From the NCBI GenBank assembly GCA_963667875.2, contig CAXXGC010000001.1, positions 248,001 through 312,000 on the forward strand: 64,000 bases of DNA. Direction: 5' to 3'. Below, piece after piece: positions 7,273 to 16,454 of the stretch. The notes beneath the pieces are model-generated. The model ran no database searches and was not told the DNA's origin. It saw only the letters and a list, made by a program, of their open reading frames with translations. Position 1 is the first letter of the stretch. Each line of letters begins with the position of its first letter. The stretch comes from JAEXOD01 sp963667875. Its GTDB lineage: Bacteria > Bacteroidota > Ignavibacteria > Ignavibacteriales > Melioribacteraceae. The position numbers and the translations under genes are program-made.

Positions 7273-9072
7273 ATGTTAAAAAAAGTAAAAGAAACATTGG
7301 TATTTGTTATGCTTCTGCTTTCAACAATAAATCTGTTTGGTGAAATAAGATACGTAAGCAAAACGGGGGGCAATCCAGCCCCGCCTTATACCACATGGGC
7401 AACAGCCAGCGACAGCCTGCAAAAATGTTTTGATTATTGCCAAAGCGGCGATACTGTTTACGTTGATAGAGGGATATATAGAGAAACTATATATATCAAA
7501 AACAAAAAATTAACTATTATTGGTATAGATACAGATGAATGTATGATTGACGGTACAGGCATAAATGGCAGGAAGAACAAATTTGTTTTATGTCATTTCG
7601 AAAATTCCGAGATCTCAATGATCAATATCACTTTTTTAAAAAAAACATTTGAAGAATCAGTTCACTATAATGCTCTTTATTTCCAACATAGTTATTGCGT
7701 GGTAAATAATTGTATTATTGATTCAACCTATACAGGTCTCGTCTTGGAAAATGGAGGAATTATAAACAATACTATTATAAAAAGAGGGATTAAAGGTGTT
7801 GTCGCAGGAATTTATGATAATTATTATTACGAAATAAAAAATTGCGTCATTAATATTTTAAATACGGGTGATTATCCAAAAGGAATATTTAATTTGGATA
7901 ATAACTGCCAATATACAATAACAGATAATATATTAATAACGGAACCATCTCCTAATGGTTATTACGCAATGGAACTTTCCACAAACAAAAAAATAATAAT
8001 ACGCAATAATTTAATATATGGTTTTAAATACGGTATGGGGTTGTTTTCCCTGCCCGGAACAGAACTTGATACCACGTTTGTAGTAAACAACACAATATTA
8101 AAAAGCGCGTATTACGGTATAGAGATTGGGAATTTGCCTAAACCGTTTGTAATAAAAAATAATATATTTGCTCATAATTACAAAGGAGTGTGGTCGTATG
8201 GCGAACAAGGGGATGTAGATTATAATTTGTTTTACGACAACACATATTTACACTACCAAAATTTGCCTTTAGGTCCAAACGATATAACAGCCGACCCAAT
8301 GTTTTATAACGATACGGCGGCTTTATTAGGCGGTACTTACGATTACCGGCTGCAAAAATATTCACCAGCTATTGATAGAGGCGACCCTGCGCTTATTGAT
8401 GTTGACGGCACCAGAAGTGATATTGGAATGTATGGCGGGACTTTTGGTACAGCTTATAATTATCTGGATTTAGCACCAAAACAGGTTAAAAATTTAAGAG
8501 CTGTTTACCAGCAGGATACCAACCGTGTAAAATTAACATGGAATAAAAACACGGAAGCTGATTTTAAGCAATATAATATATACAAAGATATAAAGGCTAA
8601 TTTTACAATAGACAGTACAAAAAGAATAGCGGTAACCACACAACCAATATTTTATGATACATTAAACAAAGGAACACAAAAGGTTTATTATAAAATAACG
8701 GCAATTGACAGCACAGGTAACCAAGGCGTAAACTCCACGGAAGTAATTGTAACCATTACTGAAAATGAAGAAGTAACCATAACCGAAAATATGGATTACG
8801 CTTTGTACCAAAATTACCCTAATCCTTTTAACCCAAGTACTACAATAAGTTATAGTTTAAAAGAACCGGGAGAAGTTAGAATAAAACTTTACACTGTAAC
8901 TGGTGAATTAATAAAAACTGTTGTTGAAGGTACCAAAAACAAAGGATATAACGAAACAAAAATAGATATGAGCAGTTATACAAGCGGCATATATTTATAC
9001 AGGTTGGAAGTAACCGGCGCGGGGAAAATACCGGTTTTCAATGATTTGAAGAAAATGGTGTTTTTAAAATAA
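7273..9072 (+). CDS. Secreted parallel beta-helix protein with type IX secretion sorting domain
   Basis: 599 residues. Residues 1-24 form a signal peptide ('TLVFVMLLLSTINLFG'). Residues about 25-390 are a right-handed beta-helix of the pectate-lyase-like/DUF1565 type, seen from repeated 'NNCII', 'NNTII', 'NNLIYG', 'VVNNTIL' and 'IKNNIFAHN' turns, ending in 'SPAIDRGDP' and 'RSDIGMYGG', a common end of such domains. A fibronectin type III-like module follows at about 400-490 ('NLRAVYQQDTNRVKLTWN'). The last 80 residues are a T9SS type A sorting domain beginning 'YQNYPNPFNPSTTISYSL', which is cut after outer-membrane passage. A polysaccharide-binding or lyase role is possible, but no catalytic residues can be assigned. 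The 599-residue start lacks a strong SD of its own. Confidence 0.82.
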   Translation: MLKKVKETLVFVMLLLSTINLFGEIRYVSKTGGNPAPPYTTWATASDSLQKCFDYCQSGDTVYVDRGIYRETIYIKNKKLTIIGIDTDECMIDGTGINGRKNKFVLCHFENSEISMINITFLKKTFEESVHYNALYFQHSYCVVNNCIIDSTYTGLVLENGGIINNTIIKRGIKGVVAGIYDNYYYEIKNCVINILNTGDYPKGIFNLDNNCQYTITDNILITEPSPNGYYAMELSTNKKIIIRNNLIYGFKYGMGLFSLPGTELDTTFVVNNTILKSAYYGIEIGNLPKPFVIKNNIFAHNYKGVWSYGEQGDVDYNLFYDNTYLHYQNLPLGPNDITADPMFYNDTAALLGGTYDYRLQKYSPAIDRGDPALIDVDGTRSDIGMYGGTFGTAYNYLDLAPKQVKNLRAVYQQDTNRVKLTWNKNTEADFKQYNIYKDIKANFTIDSTKRIAVTTQPIFYDTLNKGTQKVYYKITAIDSTGNQGVNSTEVIVTITENEEVTITENMDYALYQNYPNPFNPSTTISYSLKEPGEVRIKLYTVTGELIKTVVEGTKNKGYNETKIDMSSYTSGIYLYRLEVTGAGKIPVFNDLKKMVFLK

Positions 9073-9508
9073 TTATGAATGATGAATTATTAATTATGAA
9101 TTAAAACAGACGGAATAACCACTGTTTAGTGTGATATTAACCTAACATTATAATTGCTTTTAATTGTAGCGCGAGTTTCAACTCGCAAGCTTATAAAACA
9201 TTAATTAATCTAAAGCAGAATAAATATCACCCTGCAATTAAAAGTATTCAGATGAATTGGGTAAAAGTATTTTGTTAAATTTAAATATAAAATCTGTGCA
9301 AATCAGCGTAATCTGCGTTCTATAATTTCCGTTTTAAACATGCAGGTGAAATATATTTATATGGGTTGAAAGCATCTCGTGCGGGTAATAATTTTTAATT
9401 CTCAATTTTAATTAATACATTTGAATAAAAAACGACAATACAAATTTTATTATATTATTTAACATTAAAAATTGATAAATTTATAATTGGATATTTTGTA
9501 TATGAGAT
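9073..9508. other. Repeat-rich intergenic stretch
   Basis: There is no gene in this 436-base gap. It holds a perfect hairpin gcgagtt-tc-aactcgc (9171-9186) inside a 'GTAGCGCGAGTTTCAACTCGC' context typical of dispersed Bacteroidota repeats. It also holds the phrase AATCTGCGTTCTATAAT (from 9310), which recurs near 33340, and a TTTTTAATTCTCAATTTT block that recurs at the starts of the long repeats at 31171 and 33017. Confidence 0.55.
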
Positions 9509-10264
9509 ATGATTATGATTGAAATAAAAAATGTGAAAAAAAGTTTTGGCCCCAAACCTGTTTTGACGGGAATTAATTTAACCATCAACGATGGTGAAAC
9601 ACATGCAATTATAGGACGAAGCGGCTGCGGTAAAAGTGTTTTGCTTAAGCACATTGTAGGATTGTTAATGCCCGATGAAGGTGAAATAGTTATTGAAGGG
9701 GAATCGATAACAAGTTGCAGCACCCGCCGTTTATACGAAATTAGGCGCAAATTTGGTTTTTTATTTCAAGGAGCCGCATTATTCGATTCGTTAACAGTAG
9801 AAGGAAACGTAGGTTTACCGTTAGTTGAAAATAATACTAATTTTACACCTGATGAAATTCAGCAAAAAGTAAAAGAACAGCTTGAACTTGTGGGCTTGCC
9901 CGGAACAGAAAAATTAAAACCGGCAGAACTTTCCGGCGGTATGAAAAAAAGAATCAGTTTGGCAAGGTCATTAATTACTAATCCTAAATATATTTTATAC
10001 GATGAACCAACAACCGGACTTGACCCCATAATGAGCGATTCGATTGACGATTTAATTTTTAATTTAAGTAAAAAACTTAATGTAACGTCTATTGTAGTAA
10101 CGCATGATATGTTTAGCGTGCAAAATGTAGCCGATAAAATATCAATGGTTCATGACGGAAAAATTTATTTTACAGGCACGCCATCGGATTTGATGAACAG
10201 CGAAGATTTAATAATTTCTAATTTTATTAAAAGAACAGGTTTTACCGTTGAAACTAAAAAGTAA
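9509..10264 (+). CDS. ABC transporter ATP-binding protein, MlaF-like
   Basis: A 251-residue ABC ATPase. Walker A is GRSGCGKS (36-43), the signature is LSGGM (141-145), and Walker B is 'YILYDEPTTGLDP'. The Q-loop 'FGFLFQGAALFDSLTVEGNVG' and the signature-helix wording match MlaF/Ttg2A, the ATPase that powers phospholipid movement between inner and outer membrane with MlaE permease and MlaD. No mlaE or mlaD is next to it, so partners must lie elsewhere. A second ATG two codons downstream is an equally possible start. It overlaps radA by 17 bp, so the two are translationally coupled. Confidence 0.85.
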   Translation: MIMIEIKNVKKSFGPKPVLTGINLTINDGETHAIIGRSGCGKSVLLKHIVGLLMPDEGEIVIEGESITSCSTRRLYEIRRKFGFLFQGAALFDSLTVEGNVGLPLVENNTNFTPDEIQQKVKEQLELVGLPGTEKLKPAELSGGMKKRISLARSLITNPKYILYDEPTTGLDPIMSDSIDDLIFNLSKKLNVTSIVVTHDMFSVQNVADKISMVHDGKIYFTGTPSDLMNSEDLIISNFIKRTGFTVETKK

Positions 10265-11597
10265 ATTTGTTTGTACCGAATGCGGTTACGAATCGTTAAA
10301 ATGGATTGGCAGATGTCCTTCGTGTGATGCCTGGAATACTTTTTCGGAAGAAGTGGTTGACCAGCATAAAAAAAAGATGGATAAATTGTCGGATAACATT
10401 AATCTATATAAATTAGATAATGATAATATTTATGAAGAAAAACGATTTGTTACAAATATAGAAGAGTTTGACAGGGTTTTAGGCGGGGGATTAATACCGG
10501 GTGCAGTTGTATTAATTGGCGGTGATCCGGGAATAGGTAAATCAACTTTAGTATTGCAGGCCGCAAACGGACTTGATTGTAAAGTTTTGTATGTTACAGG
10601 TGAAGAATCGATTAACCAGATAAACTTACGGGCAAAAAGATTAAATATAGCAAGTCAAAATATAAGTTTATTAGCCGAAACCAATGTGGATATTATTTTA
10701 TCCGCAATTAATAAAGGCAATTTTAACGTAATAATTATAGATTCAATCCAAACATCTTTTATTGCGGAATTGGATAATGCCCCCGGTACTGTTACACAAA
10801 TTCGCGAATCGGCAATGAAATTAATGGAGATTGCTAAAAAACAGTTGTGTTCCATTATTTTAATTGGTCATATAACCAAAGAAGGATATATAGCCGGGCC
10901 AAAAATACTTGAACACATGGTTGACGCGGTAATACAGTTTGAGGGTGAAAAAAATCATAATTACAGAGTATTACGGGCATATAAAAACAGATATGGCAGC
11001 ACAAACGAAATTGGTTTGTTTGAAATGCACGAAATTGGATTAAGGCAGGTAACAAATCCAAGCGAGATATTTTTAGGCGAAAGAAATAAAAATATTTCCG
11101 GTTCCGTAATAACTTGCAGTGTGGAAGGAACAAGACCCGTTTTGCTTGAAGTGCAGGCATTGTTAACACCATCACCGTATGGTAATCCGCAAAAAGTAGC
11201 AACGGGATTTGATTACAGAAGATTATCGATATTATTGGCAGTGTTGGAAAAACGTGCGGGATTAAGAGTATCGGCCATGAATATATTTTTAAATATTGCT
11301 GGCGGTTTAAGAATTGATGAACCGGCTATTGATATTGCGGTATGCTGCTCGATAGCGTCATCTTTGCTTGATATGCCTGTATTTACTGATATGGCTGTTA
11401 TAGGTGAAGTTGGCTTGGGTGGGGAATTAAGAATTATCAGCAGTGTAGAAAAAAGAATCCAGGAAGCGCAAAAATTAGGATTTACCAAAATAATTATACC
11501 CAAGGGAAACGCTAAATCGGTTACTTCAAAGTTTGATATTGAAATTATACCTGTTAGTACTGTGGGTGAAGCAATTAGATTAGCATTAAATAATTGA
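10248..11597 (+). CDS. radA: DNA repair protein RadA
   Basis: A 449-residue RecA-like ATPase that helps process recombination intermediates by driving branch migration and strand exchange with RecA. It has the N-terminal zinc finger (C9, C12, C23, C26), Walker A 'GDPGIGKST' at 93-101, and the RadA-specific motif KNRYG at 246-250 (KNRFG in most species). The C-terminal half is a Lon-protease-like domain without protease function ('VGLGGELR'). The start is a TTG inside the preceding gene; it is supported because the zinc finger begins only eight residues later. The gene is convergent with the metallophosphoesterase gene 36 bp downstream. Confidence 0.96.
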   Translation: MKLKSKFVCTECGYESLKWIGRCPSCDAWNTFSEEVVDQHKKKMDKLSDNINLYKLDNDNIYEEKRFVTNIEEFDRVLGGGLIPGAVVLIGGDPGIGKSTLVLQAANGLDCKVLYVTGEESINQINLRAKRLNIASQNISLLAETNVDIILSAINKGNFNVIIIDSIQTSFIAELDNAPGTVTQIRESAMKLMEIAKKQLCSIILIGHITKEGYIAGPKILEHMVDAVIQFEGEKNHNYRVLRAYKNRYGSTNEIGLFEMHEIGLRQVTNPSEIFLGERNKNISGSVITCSVEGTRPVLLEVQALLTPSPYGNPQKVATGFDYRRLSILLAVLEKRAGLRVSAMNIFLNIAGGLRIDEPAIDIAVCCSIASSLLDMPVFTDMAVIGEVGLGGELRIISSVEKRIQEAQKLGFTKIIIPKGNAKSVTSKFDIEIIPVSTVGEAIRLALNN

Positions 11598-11633
11598 TAT
11601 GCAGGCAAATATCAAAATCACGGTTCAGACAGT

Positions 11634-13283
11634 TTAATAATTTTTTATTATATTTTGCATTTGCGGACTTAGTTGTTTTACAAGTTCGGCATTGTAAGCT
11701 CCGGTTGGAACGTAACTGGGCTGTACATAAATACGTGTAAATAATTGCATTGAGGCTATAGCATACGAACGTGATTTAGCTGCAAGAGAACCTGTGGGGG
11801 CGTAGGGATTAACATTTGTGGTAAAAATTGAAATAGTATTATCACTATTACGAACAATATCAAAAAGACGGAACATTTGAGGGAAATACAGCAAAGATGC
11901 AGTTTCTACTTCCCAAAATCCTAATTCTGGTTGAGTTGGATCTGGTGAAAGCAGCGGTGTAATCATATTACGGTGAACATGTCCCGATAACCATAATATT
12001 AAATTGGAATATGTGTGAAGTTTTGCAATTAAATCAGTTTGTGATGGAGTTGAAGCGTTGTCAAACAAAGAGGCTGCAATTCCAATAGGAACATGTGCTG
12101 CAATAATCATTAGTTTGTTTTCACTCTGACCATTTTCTAATTCGTTTACAAGCCAAGTATAACGTTCGGTATTAAGCGATCCTATCGATCCTTCGCCGGT
12201 TGCACAATTTTCTTCCTGAGTAATATCCAAAACGATAATTTTTACGGGAAGACCTGTTTTAGGTTCAAAAGTATAACAGCCGGGAATTGTGTTGTTTGCA
12301 AATCCATGTCCTACAGGATTTGAAGATGTATTAAAAAATTCATTAATAAACCCGGTTTTGTTAATATAACGTCTTTCCGGATTGGCATTAACTAAAGGCG
12401 GTTCAGAAAATTCTTCAGTAAGTCCAGCGTATTTTACAATTCCATATTCGGTTGAACCATCAATAACACCCATATATCTGCCTCGGCTGTTTAGGTCGGC
12501 ACCCTTTAATATCTCGCCAATATTTAAAACAGTTCGTCCGGTTAAACAATTATTTAAATAATCGTTTGGAACAAAAGAACCTTGCCAAAAGTGGTCATGA
12601 TTGCCAATTGTTTGATACCAAGGAATTGATTTATTAAGTCCGGCTGCTTGAAATGGAACCATATAATCGGTAGAAGCGGTTAATAAAGGATCGGAATTGG
12701 GATTAACAGTTTTGCCGTCCAAAACATCCATATACATTCTTAATTCGTTATATTGCGAGTTATTAATTGCGTCACCTAAAAAAAGACCAAAATTGAAACT
12801 CTTCTTTTCGTTTAACGAATTAACAGTCCTAATTGCGGCATCAAAAACTTGAGCGGAGTAGAGCATTGTTGCAGAATAACTAAATATTGCCCCGTCGTTT
12901 TTTAAGCCGTCATAAAGCACTTGAGCCGGGCTTTGAACATCAACAAGATGAATATCGGACATAGTGAAAAAGTGCAAAAGATATGACGAATTTGTTACAC
13001 CAATATTTGAGTAAGTTGAAGGCATTAAATCCAATCTTTTTTGAAACGGAATACCAGGTCCGTAATACCAATTGCCATATCCCCATGCGGAATATTTGTT
13101 TACTTCGTTTGGCAAAATTACCGGTGGATAATATGATGCCGCAACCGGAATAACGGTGCTTTCAAGTGTTGTTGGTACTGATGTGGAAACAGGAGAATTA
13201 TTCGAAACTCCGTTGTTTTCACATCCGGTTAAATATATAAACATAAAAATTGCGAAAACTATTGGGCCGAGATTTTTTTTCAT
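11634..13283 (-). CDS. Metallophosphoesterase lipoprotein, copy 1
   Basis: 549 residues. The N-terminus is a lipoprotein signal with lipobox LTGC (Cys21). All metallophosphoesterase motifs are present: D110-x-H112 in 'MSDIHLVD', GD at 170-171 with N174, GNHD at 227-230, a later 'AAHVPIG', and 'LSGHVHRN' (GHxH). These bind two metal ions and cleave phosphomono- or diesters. The overall design resembles the TIGR03768 group; I could not check this. The substrate is unknown; the cell-surface or periplasmic location is from the lipobox. It is a tandem paralogue of the gene at 13472, with the same length and most motifs identical. It probably has its own promoter, since a terminator separates the copies. 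Confidence 0.85.
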   Translation of the reverse strand: MKKNLGPIVFAIFMFIYLTGCENNGVSNNSPVSTSVPTTLESTVIPVAASYYPPVILPNEVNKYSAWGYGNWYYGPGIPFQKRLDLMPSTYSNIGVTNSSYLLHFFTMSDIHLVDVQSPAQVLYDGLKNDGAIFSYSATMLYSAQVFDAAIRTVNSLNEKKSFNFGLFLGDAINNSQYNELRMYMDVLDGKTVNPNSDPLLTASTDYMVPFQAAGLNKSIPWYQTIGNHDHFWQGSFVPNDYLNNCLTGRTVLNIGEILKGADLNSRGRYMGVIDGSTEYGIVKYAGLTEEFSEPPLVNANPERRYINKTGFINEFFNTSSNPVGHGFANNTIPGCYTFEPKTGLPVKIIVLDITQEENCATGEGSIGSLNTERYTWLVNELENGQSENKLMIIAAHVPIGIAASLFDNASTPSQTDLIAKLHTYSNLILWLSGHVHRNMITPLLSPDPTQPELGFWEVETASLLYFPQMFRLFDIVRNSDNTISIFTTNVNPYAPTGSLAAKSRSYAIASMQLFTRIYVQPSYVPTGAYNAELVKQLSPQMQNIIKNY

Positions 13284-13387
13284 AGTGTATTATCTAAATT
13301 ATTAAAATAAGTACATTAATTACAATACACTATTATCGATTATTTACAATAAATGTTAATAGCATAATGAGAAATTCAAATAGTAGA

Positions 13388-13424
13388 TAATAAAAAATCC
13401 CGACATCGTATTTCTGTCGGGATT
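13388..13424 (-). terminator. Rho-independent terminator between the two metallophosphoesterase genes
   Basis: A 10-bp stem (AATCCCGACA at 13396-13405 with TGTCGGGATT at 13415-13424), followed on the minus strand by a T-rich tail (13388-13395). It ends the transcript of the upstream copy, so the copies are separate transcription units. Confidence 0.85.
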
Positions 13425-13471
13425 ATGAATTAAATATTATTTTATAAAACTCTTTTCCTAAATTTAATCAA

Positions 13472-15121
13472 TTAATAATTTTTAATCTTTTCCTGCATTT
13501 CAGGGCTTAATAATTTAATAAGTTCGGCATTATATGCGCCGGTTGGAGCGTAAACGAGCGGAACTCGATTGTCGTTAAGGACATCCATGGCCGCAATGCT
13601 ATATGAACGTGATTTTGCCGCAGGTGAACCTGACGTTACTTCGGGATTTACATCTGTTGTAAAAATAGAAATAGTATTATCACTATTACGTGTTATATCA
13701 AACAGACGAAACATTTGCGGAAAATCGCGTAATGAAGCAGTTTCAACTTCCCAAAATCCAAGTTCCGGATGAGTTGGATCGGGTGAGTGAAGCGGAGTAA
13801 CCTGATTACGATGAACGTGACCGGATAACCATAATATTAAATTTGAATATGTGTGAAGTTTTGCAATTAAATCTGTTTGTGAAGGAGTGGAAGCGTTATC
13901 AAATAAAGATGAAGCAATGGCAATTGGAATATGTGCTGCAATAATCATTAACTTCCCTTCAGATTGGCCTTTATCAAGTTCGGTTACCAGCCAATTATAA
14001 CGTATTGTAGTAAGTCTGGCAACTGCACCTTGACCAAAAGCACCGTCTTCTTCTTGCGTATCGTCAAAAACAATAACTTTTATTGGAAGATTTGAAACTG
14101 GTTCAAAAGTATAACAACCGGGAACCGTAGCGCCGGCAAATCCATGTCCTACCGGATTTGAGCTTGTATTTGAAAATTCTGCTATCCATTGATTTTTGTT
14201 AACATGATGTCTATTCGGGTTAGCATTAATTTGTGGCGGAGTGGAAAAATTTGCAACAGGGCCGGCCTTAATAACTATGCCAAACTCTGTATAACCATCT
14301 ATAACGCCCATATATCTTCCGCGGCTATCAAGATCCGCACCTTTTGTTAATTCCCCAATGTTCAGTACGTTTGTGCTGATAAAATTTTGAAGTACATAAT
14401 CGTTTGGGGTAAAAACACCTGTCCAAAAATGATCATGATTTCCTAATACTTGATACCATGGAATGGACTTGTTTATTCCTGCTGCTTGAAATGGCTTCAT
14501 GTAATCGGTGGCGGCTGTTGACAAAGGATCGGAATTTGGATTAACCATTTTGCCGTCAAGAACATCTATGTACATCCTAAGTTCGTTGTATTGCGAATTA
14601 TTGCTGGCATCACCTAAAAAAAGACCAAAATTAAATTTCTGCTTTTCGTTAAGTGAATTTACAGTACGAACCGCAGCATCTAAAACTTGAGTAGTATACA
14701 TAACAGTAGGTGAATAGGCGGATGAGTTGCCGGCAGATTGTAATCCGTCATATAATACTTGATTTGGTGACTGAACATCCGTTATGTGAATGTCGGTCAT
14801 TGTAAAAAAGCGCAAAAGATTTGAAACTTTTGTAACCGATTCGCCTGTATATGAAAATGGCATTAAATCTAATCTTTTTTGATAAGGAATCCCGGGGCCT
14901 GTATACCAAGTGCCATACCCATATAATGAATATTTGGCAACTTCGTTAGGTAAAATACGAGGTGGATATGAAGATATAAAAACCGGTACCACAGTACTTT
15001 CAAGTGTGGTTGGAGCCGTTGATGAAATAGGTGTATTATCCGAAACACCGTTATTATCACATCCTGAAAATGTGAAATACATTAAAAACGAAATAACTAA
15101 TAAAATAATGTTCTTTTTCAT
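13472..15121 (-). CDS. Metallophosphoesterase lipoprotein, copy 2
   Basis: 549 residues, the same length as the neighbouring copy and highly similar along the whole chain. It has a lipoprotein signal with 'FSGC' as lipobox (Cys21). The motifs match: 'MTDIHITD', 'GDASNNSQ', 'GNHDHFW', 'AAHIPIA' and 'SGHVHRN'. A tandem duplication followed by divergence is clear: the second copy reads 'VFDDTQEEDGAFGQG' where the first has 'VLDITQEENCATGEG'. Both keep every catalytic residue, so both should be active, perhaps on different phosphoesters. It may help scavenge phosphate from the cell surface; this is inference. Confidence 0.85.
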   Translation of the reverse strand: MKKNIILLVISFLMYFTFSGCDNNGVSDNTPISSTAPTTLESTVVPVFISSYPPRILPNEVAKYSLYGYGTWYTGPGIPYQKRLDLMPFSYTGESVTKVSNLLRFFTMTDIHITDVQSPNQVLYDGLQSAGNSSAYSPTVMYTTQVLDAAVRTVNSLNEKQKFNFGLFLGDASNNSQYNELRMYIDVLDGKMVNPNSDPLSTAATDYMKPFQAAGINKSIPWYQVLGNHDHFWTGVFTPNDYVLQNFISTNVLNIGELTKGADLDSRGRYMGVIDGYTEFGIVIKAGPVANFSTPPQINANPNRHHVNKNQWIAEFSNTSSNPVGHGFAGATVPGCYTFEPVSNLPIKVIVFDDTQEEDGAFGQGAVARLTTIRYNWLVTELDKGQSEGKLMIIAAHIPIAIASSLFDNASTPSQTDLIAKLHTYSNLILWLSGHVHRNQVTPLHSPDPTHPELGFWEVETASLRDFPQMFRLFDITRNSDNTISIFTTDVNPEVTSGSPAAKSRSYSIAAMDVLNDNRVPLVYAPTGAYNAELIKLLSPEMQEKIKNY

Positions 15122-15251
15122 TGTTTAATCTTTAATTAATTATTAAATAAGTACCAGTTAAACCATAATATTTTTTTTCTATAATATTATCGAATACTGA
15201 CAGGAAATGTTAAGTAAAAAACAACATTTTAAGATAAAATTTAAAAATTAC

Positions 15252-15286
15252 TTGACAAGGCTTTTGTTAAATCGTATATTTACGAT
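15252..15286 (+). promoter_or_regulatory. arsR promoter with overlapping ArsR operator
   Basis: TTGACA (15252-15257), 17-base spacer and TATATT (15275-15280) form a near-consensus sigma-70-type promoter. A dyad ATCGTA-N4-TACGAT (15271-15286) covers the -10 region. This is the expected place for an ArsR/SmtB dimer to block RNA polymerase until arsenite binds. Confidence 0.7.
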
Positions 15287-15307
15287 ATACAATTTAAGGA
15301 ATATGAT

Positions 15308-15625
15308 ATGGCCGTATCAAAAAAGGAAGCATTTACACAAGAAGAAATTTGGCTGGCAGATATTGCCAAAGCTCTTTCACATCCGGCAAGGATAAAGATA
15401 TTAAAAATACTTACCCAAATGAATACATGTGTTGCCGGATGTATTGTTGAGCAAATGCCGCTGGCGCAGGCGACAGTTTCACAACACCTAAAGGAGCTTA
15501 AAAGAGTTGAACTTATTGACGGCGAAATTGACGGACCAAAAGTATGTTATTGTGTAAATAAAAAATCACTATCAAAAGCTAAAGAAGCCTTGGATAAATT
15601 ATTTACAAAAATTGGCTGCTGCTAA
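15308..15625 (+). CDS. arsR: ArsR/SmtB family metalloregulator
   Basis: A 105-residue winged-helix repressor. The core is 'ALSHPARIKILKILTQMNTCVAGCIVEQMPLAQATVSQHL' across residues about 21-60 (shown in parts: recognition helix 'QATVSQHLKELKRVELI'). Cysteines C37 and C41 and a C-terminal GCC are candidate arsenite ligands. The usual ELCVCDL motif of E. coli-type ArsR is absent, so the binding site is of a different subtype. The ATG at 15308 gives the family N-terminus. It is followed by arsM after 19 bp and preceded by its own operator-promoter, so it should repress both genes until trivalent arsenic is present. Confidence 0.9.
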   Translation: MAVSKKEAFTQEEIWLADIAKALSHPARIKILKILTQMNTCVAGCIVEQMPLAQATVSQHLKELKRVELIDGEIDGPKVCYCVNKKSLSKAKEALDKLFTKIGCC

Positions 15626-15644
15626 ACAGCCGGGAGTATAAAAA

Positions 15645-16454
15645 ATGATTTCGAATGATGAAATAAAAAAAAGTGTAAAAGAAAAATATGCCGAAATAGC
15701 TAAACAACCCACTTATTCAACATGCTGCGGAACCACAAGCAGCTGCTGTACACCAAAAGATACAACATATACAGTATTTCAGGAAAATTATACTAAATTA
15801 AAAGGTTATGTTGCCGATGCCGATTTAGGTTTAGGCTGCGGATTACCGACTGAGTTTGCTGGAATAAACGAGGGGGATACAGTTGTTGACCTTGGCAGCG
15901 GTGCAGGTAACGATGTGTTTATTGCCCGTCAGTTAGCCGGCGAAACCGGTAAGGTTGTAGGTTTGGACATGACTGAAGAAATGATAGATGCCGCAAATAA
16001 AAACAACAATAAATTAGGATATAAAAACGTAAGTTTTGTGCTGGGTGATATTGAAAAAATGCCTATTGAAGACAATTTTGCCGACGTTGTTGTAAGTAAC
16101 TGTGTGTTAAATTTGGTGCCCGATAAACAAAAGGCATTTAGAGAGATGTACAGAATATTAAAAAAAGGTGCTCATTTTTGCGTTTCGGATATAGTAATAT
16201 TAGGTGAATTACCCGAAGAATTAAAAAAATCGGCAGTTATGTATGCGGGTTGTGTTTCCGGTGCTTTGCAGCATGACGAATATTTAAACGTAATAAAAGA
16301 AAACGGTTTTACGGATATTGAAATTAAAAAAACAAAACGCATAAATTTGCCTGATGAATTATTATCTAAATATCTTACTTCGGAAGGTATGTTGGAATAT
16401 AAAAATAATTTTCAGGGATTATTTAGTATAACAGTTGTTGGATATAAGAAATAA
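15645..16454 (+). CDS. arsM: Arsenite S-adenosylmethionine methyltransferase
   Basis: A 269-residue Rossmann methyltransferase that methylates As(III) to methylated, partly volatile arsenicals. The SAM motif is 'VVDLGSGAGNDVF' (about 84-96), followed by 'GLDMTEEMI' and 'GDIEKMP'. Conserved cysteines likely to bind arsenic are in 'LGLGCGLP', 'SNCVLNLVP' and 'YAGCVSG', as in ArsM enzymes. The N-terminus has extra Cys pairs ('STCCG', 'SSCC'). It is in an operon with arsR and, by inference, arsenite-induced. No arsenite pump is nearby, so resistance here is by methylation only as far as this window shows. Confidence 0.93.
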   Translation: MISNDEIKKSVKEKYAEIAKQPTYSTCCGTTSSCCTPKDTTYTVFQENYTKLKGYVADADLGLGCGLPTEFAGINEGDTVVDLGSGAGNDVFIARQLAGETGKVVGLDMTEEMIDAANKNNNKLGYKNVSFVLGDIEKMPIEDNFADVVVSNCVLNLVPDKQKAFREMYRILKKGAHFCVSDIVILGELPEELKKSAVMYAGCVSGALQHDEYLNVIKENGFTDIEIKKTKRINLPDELLSKYLTSEGMLEYKNNFQGLFSITVVGYKK

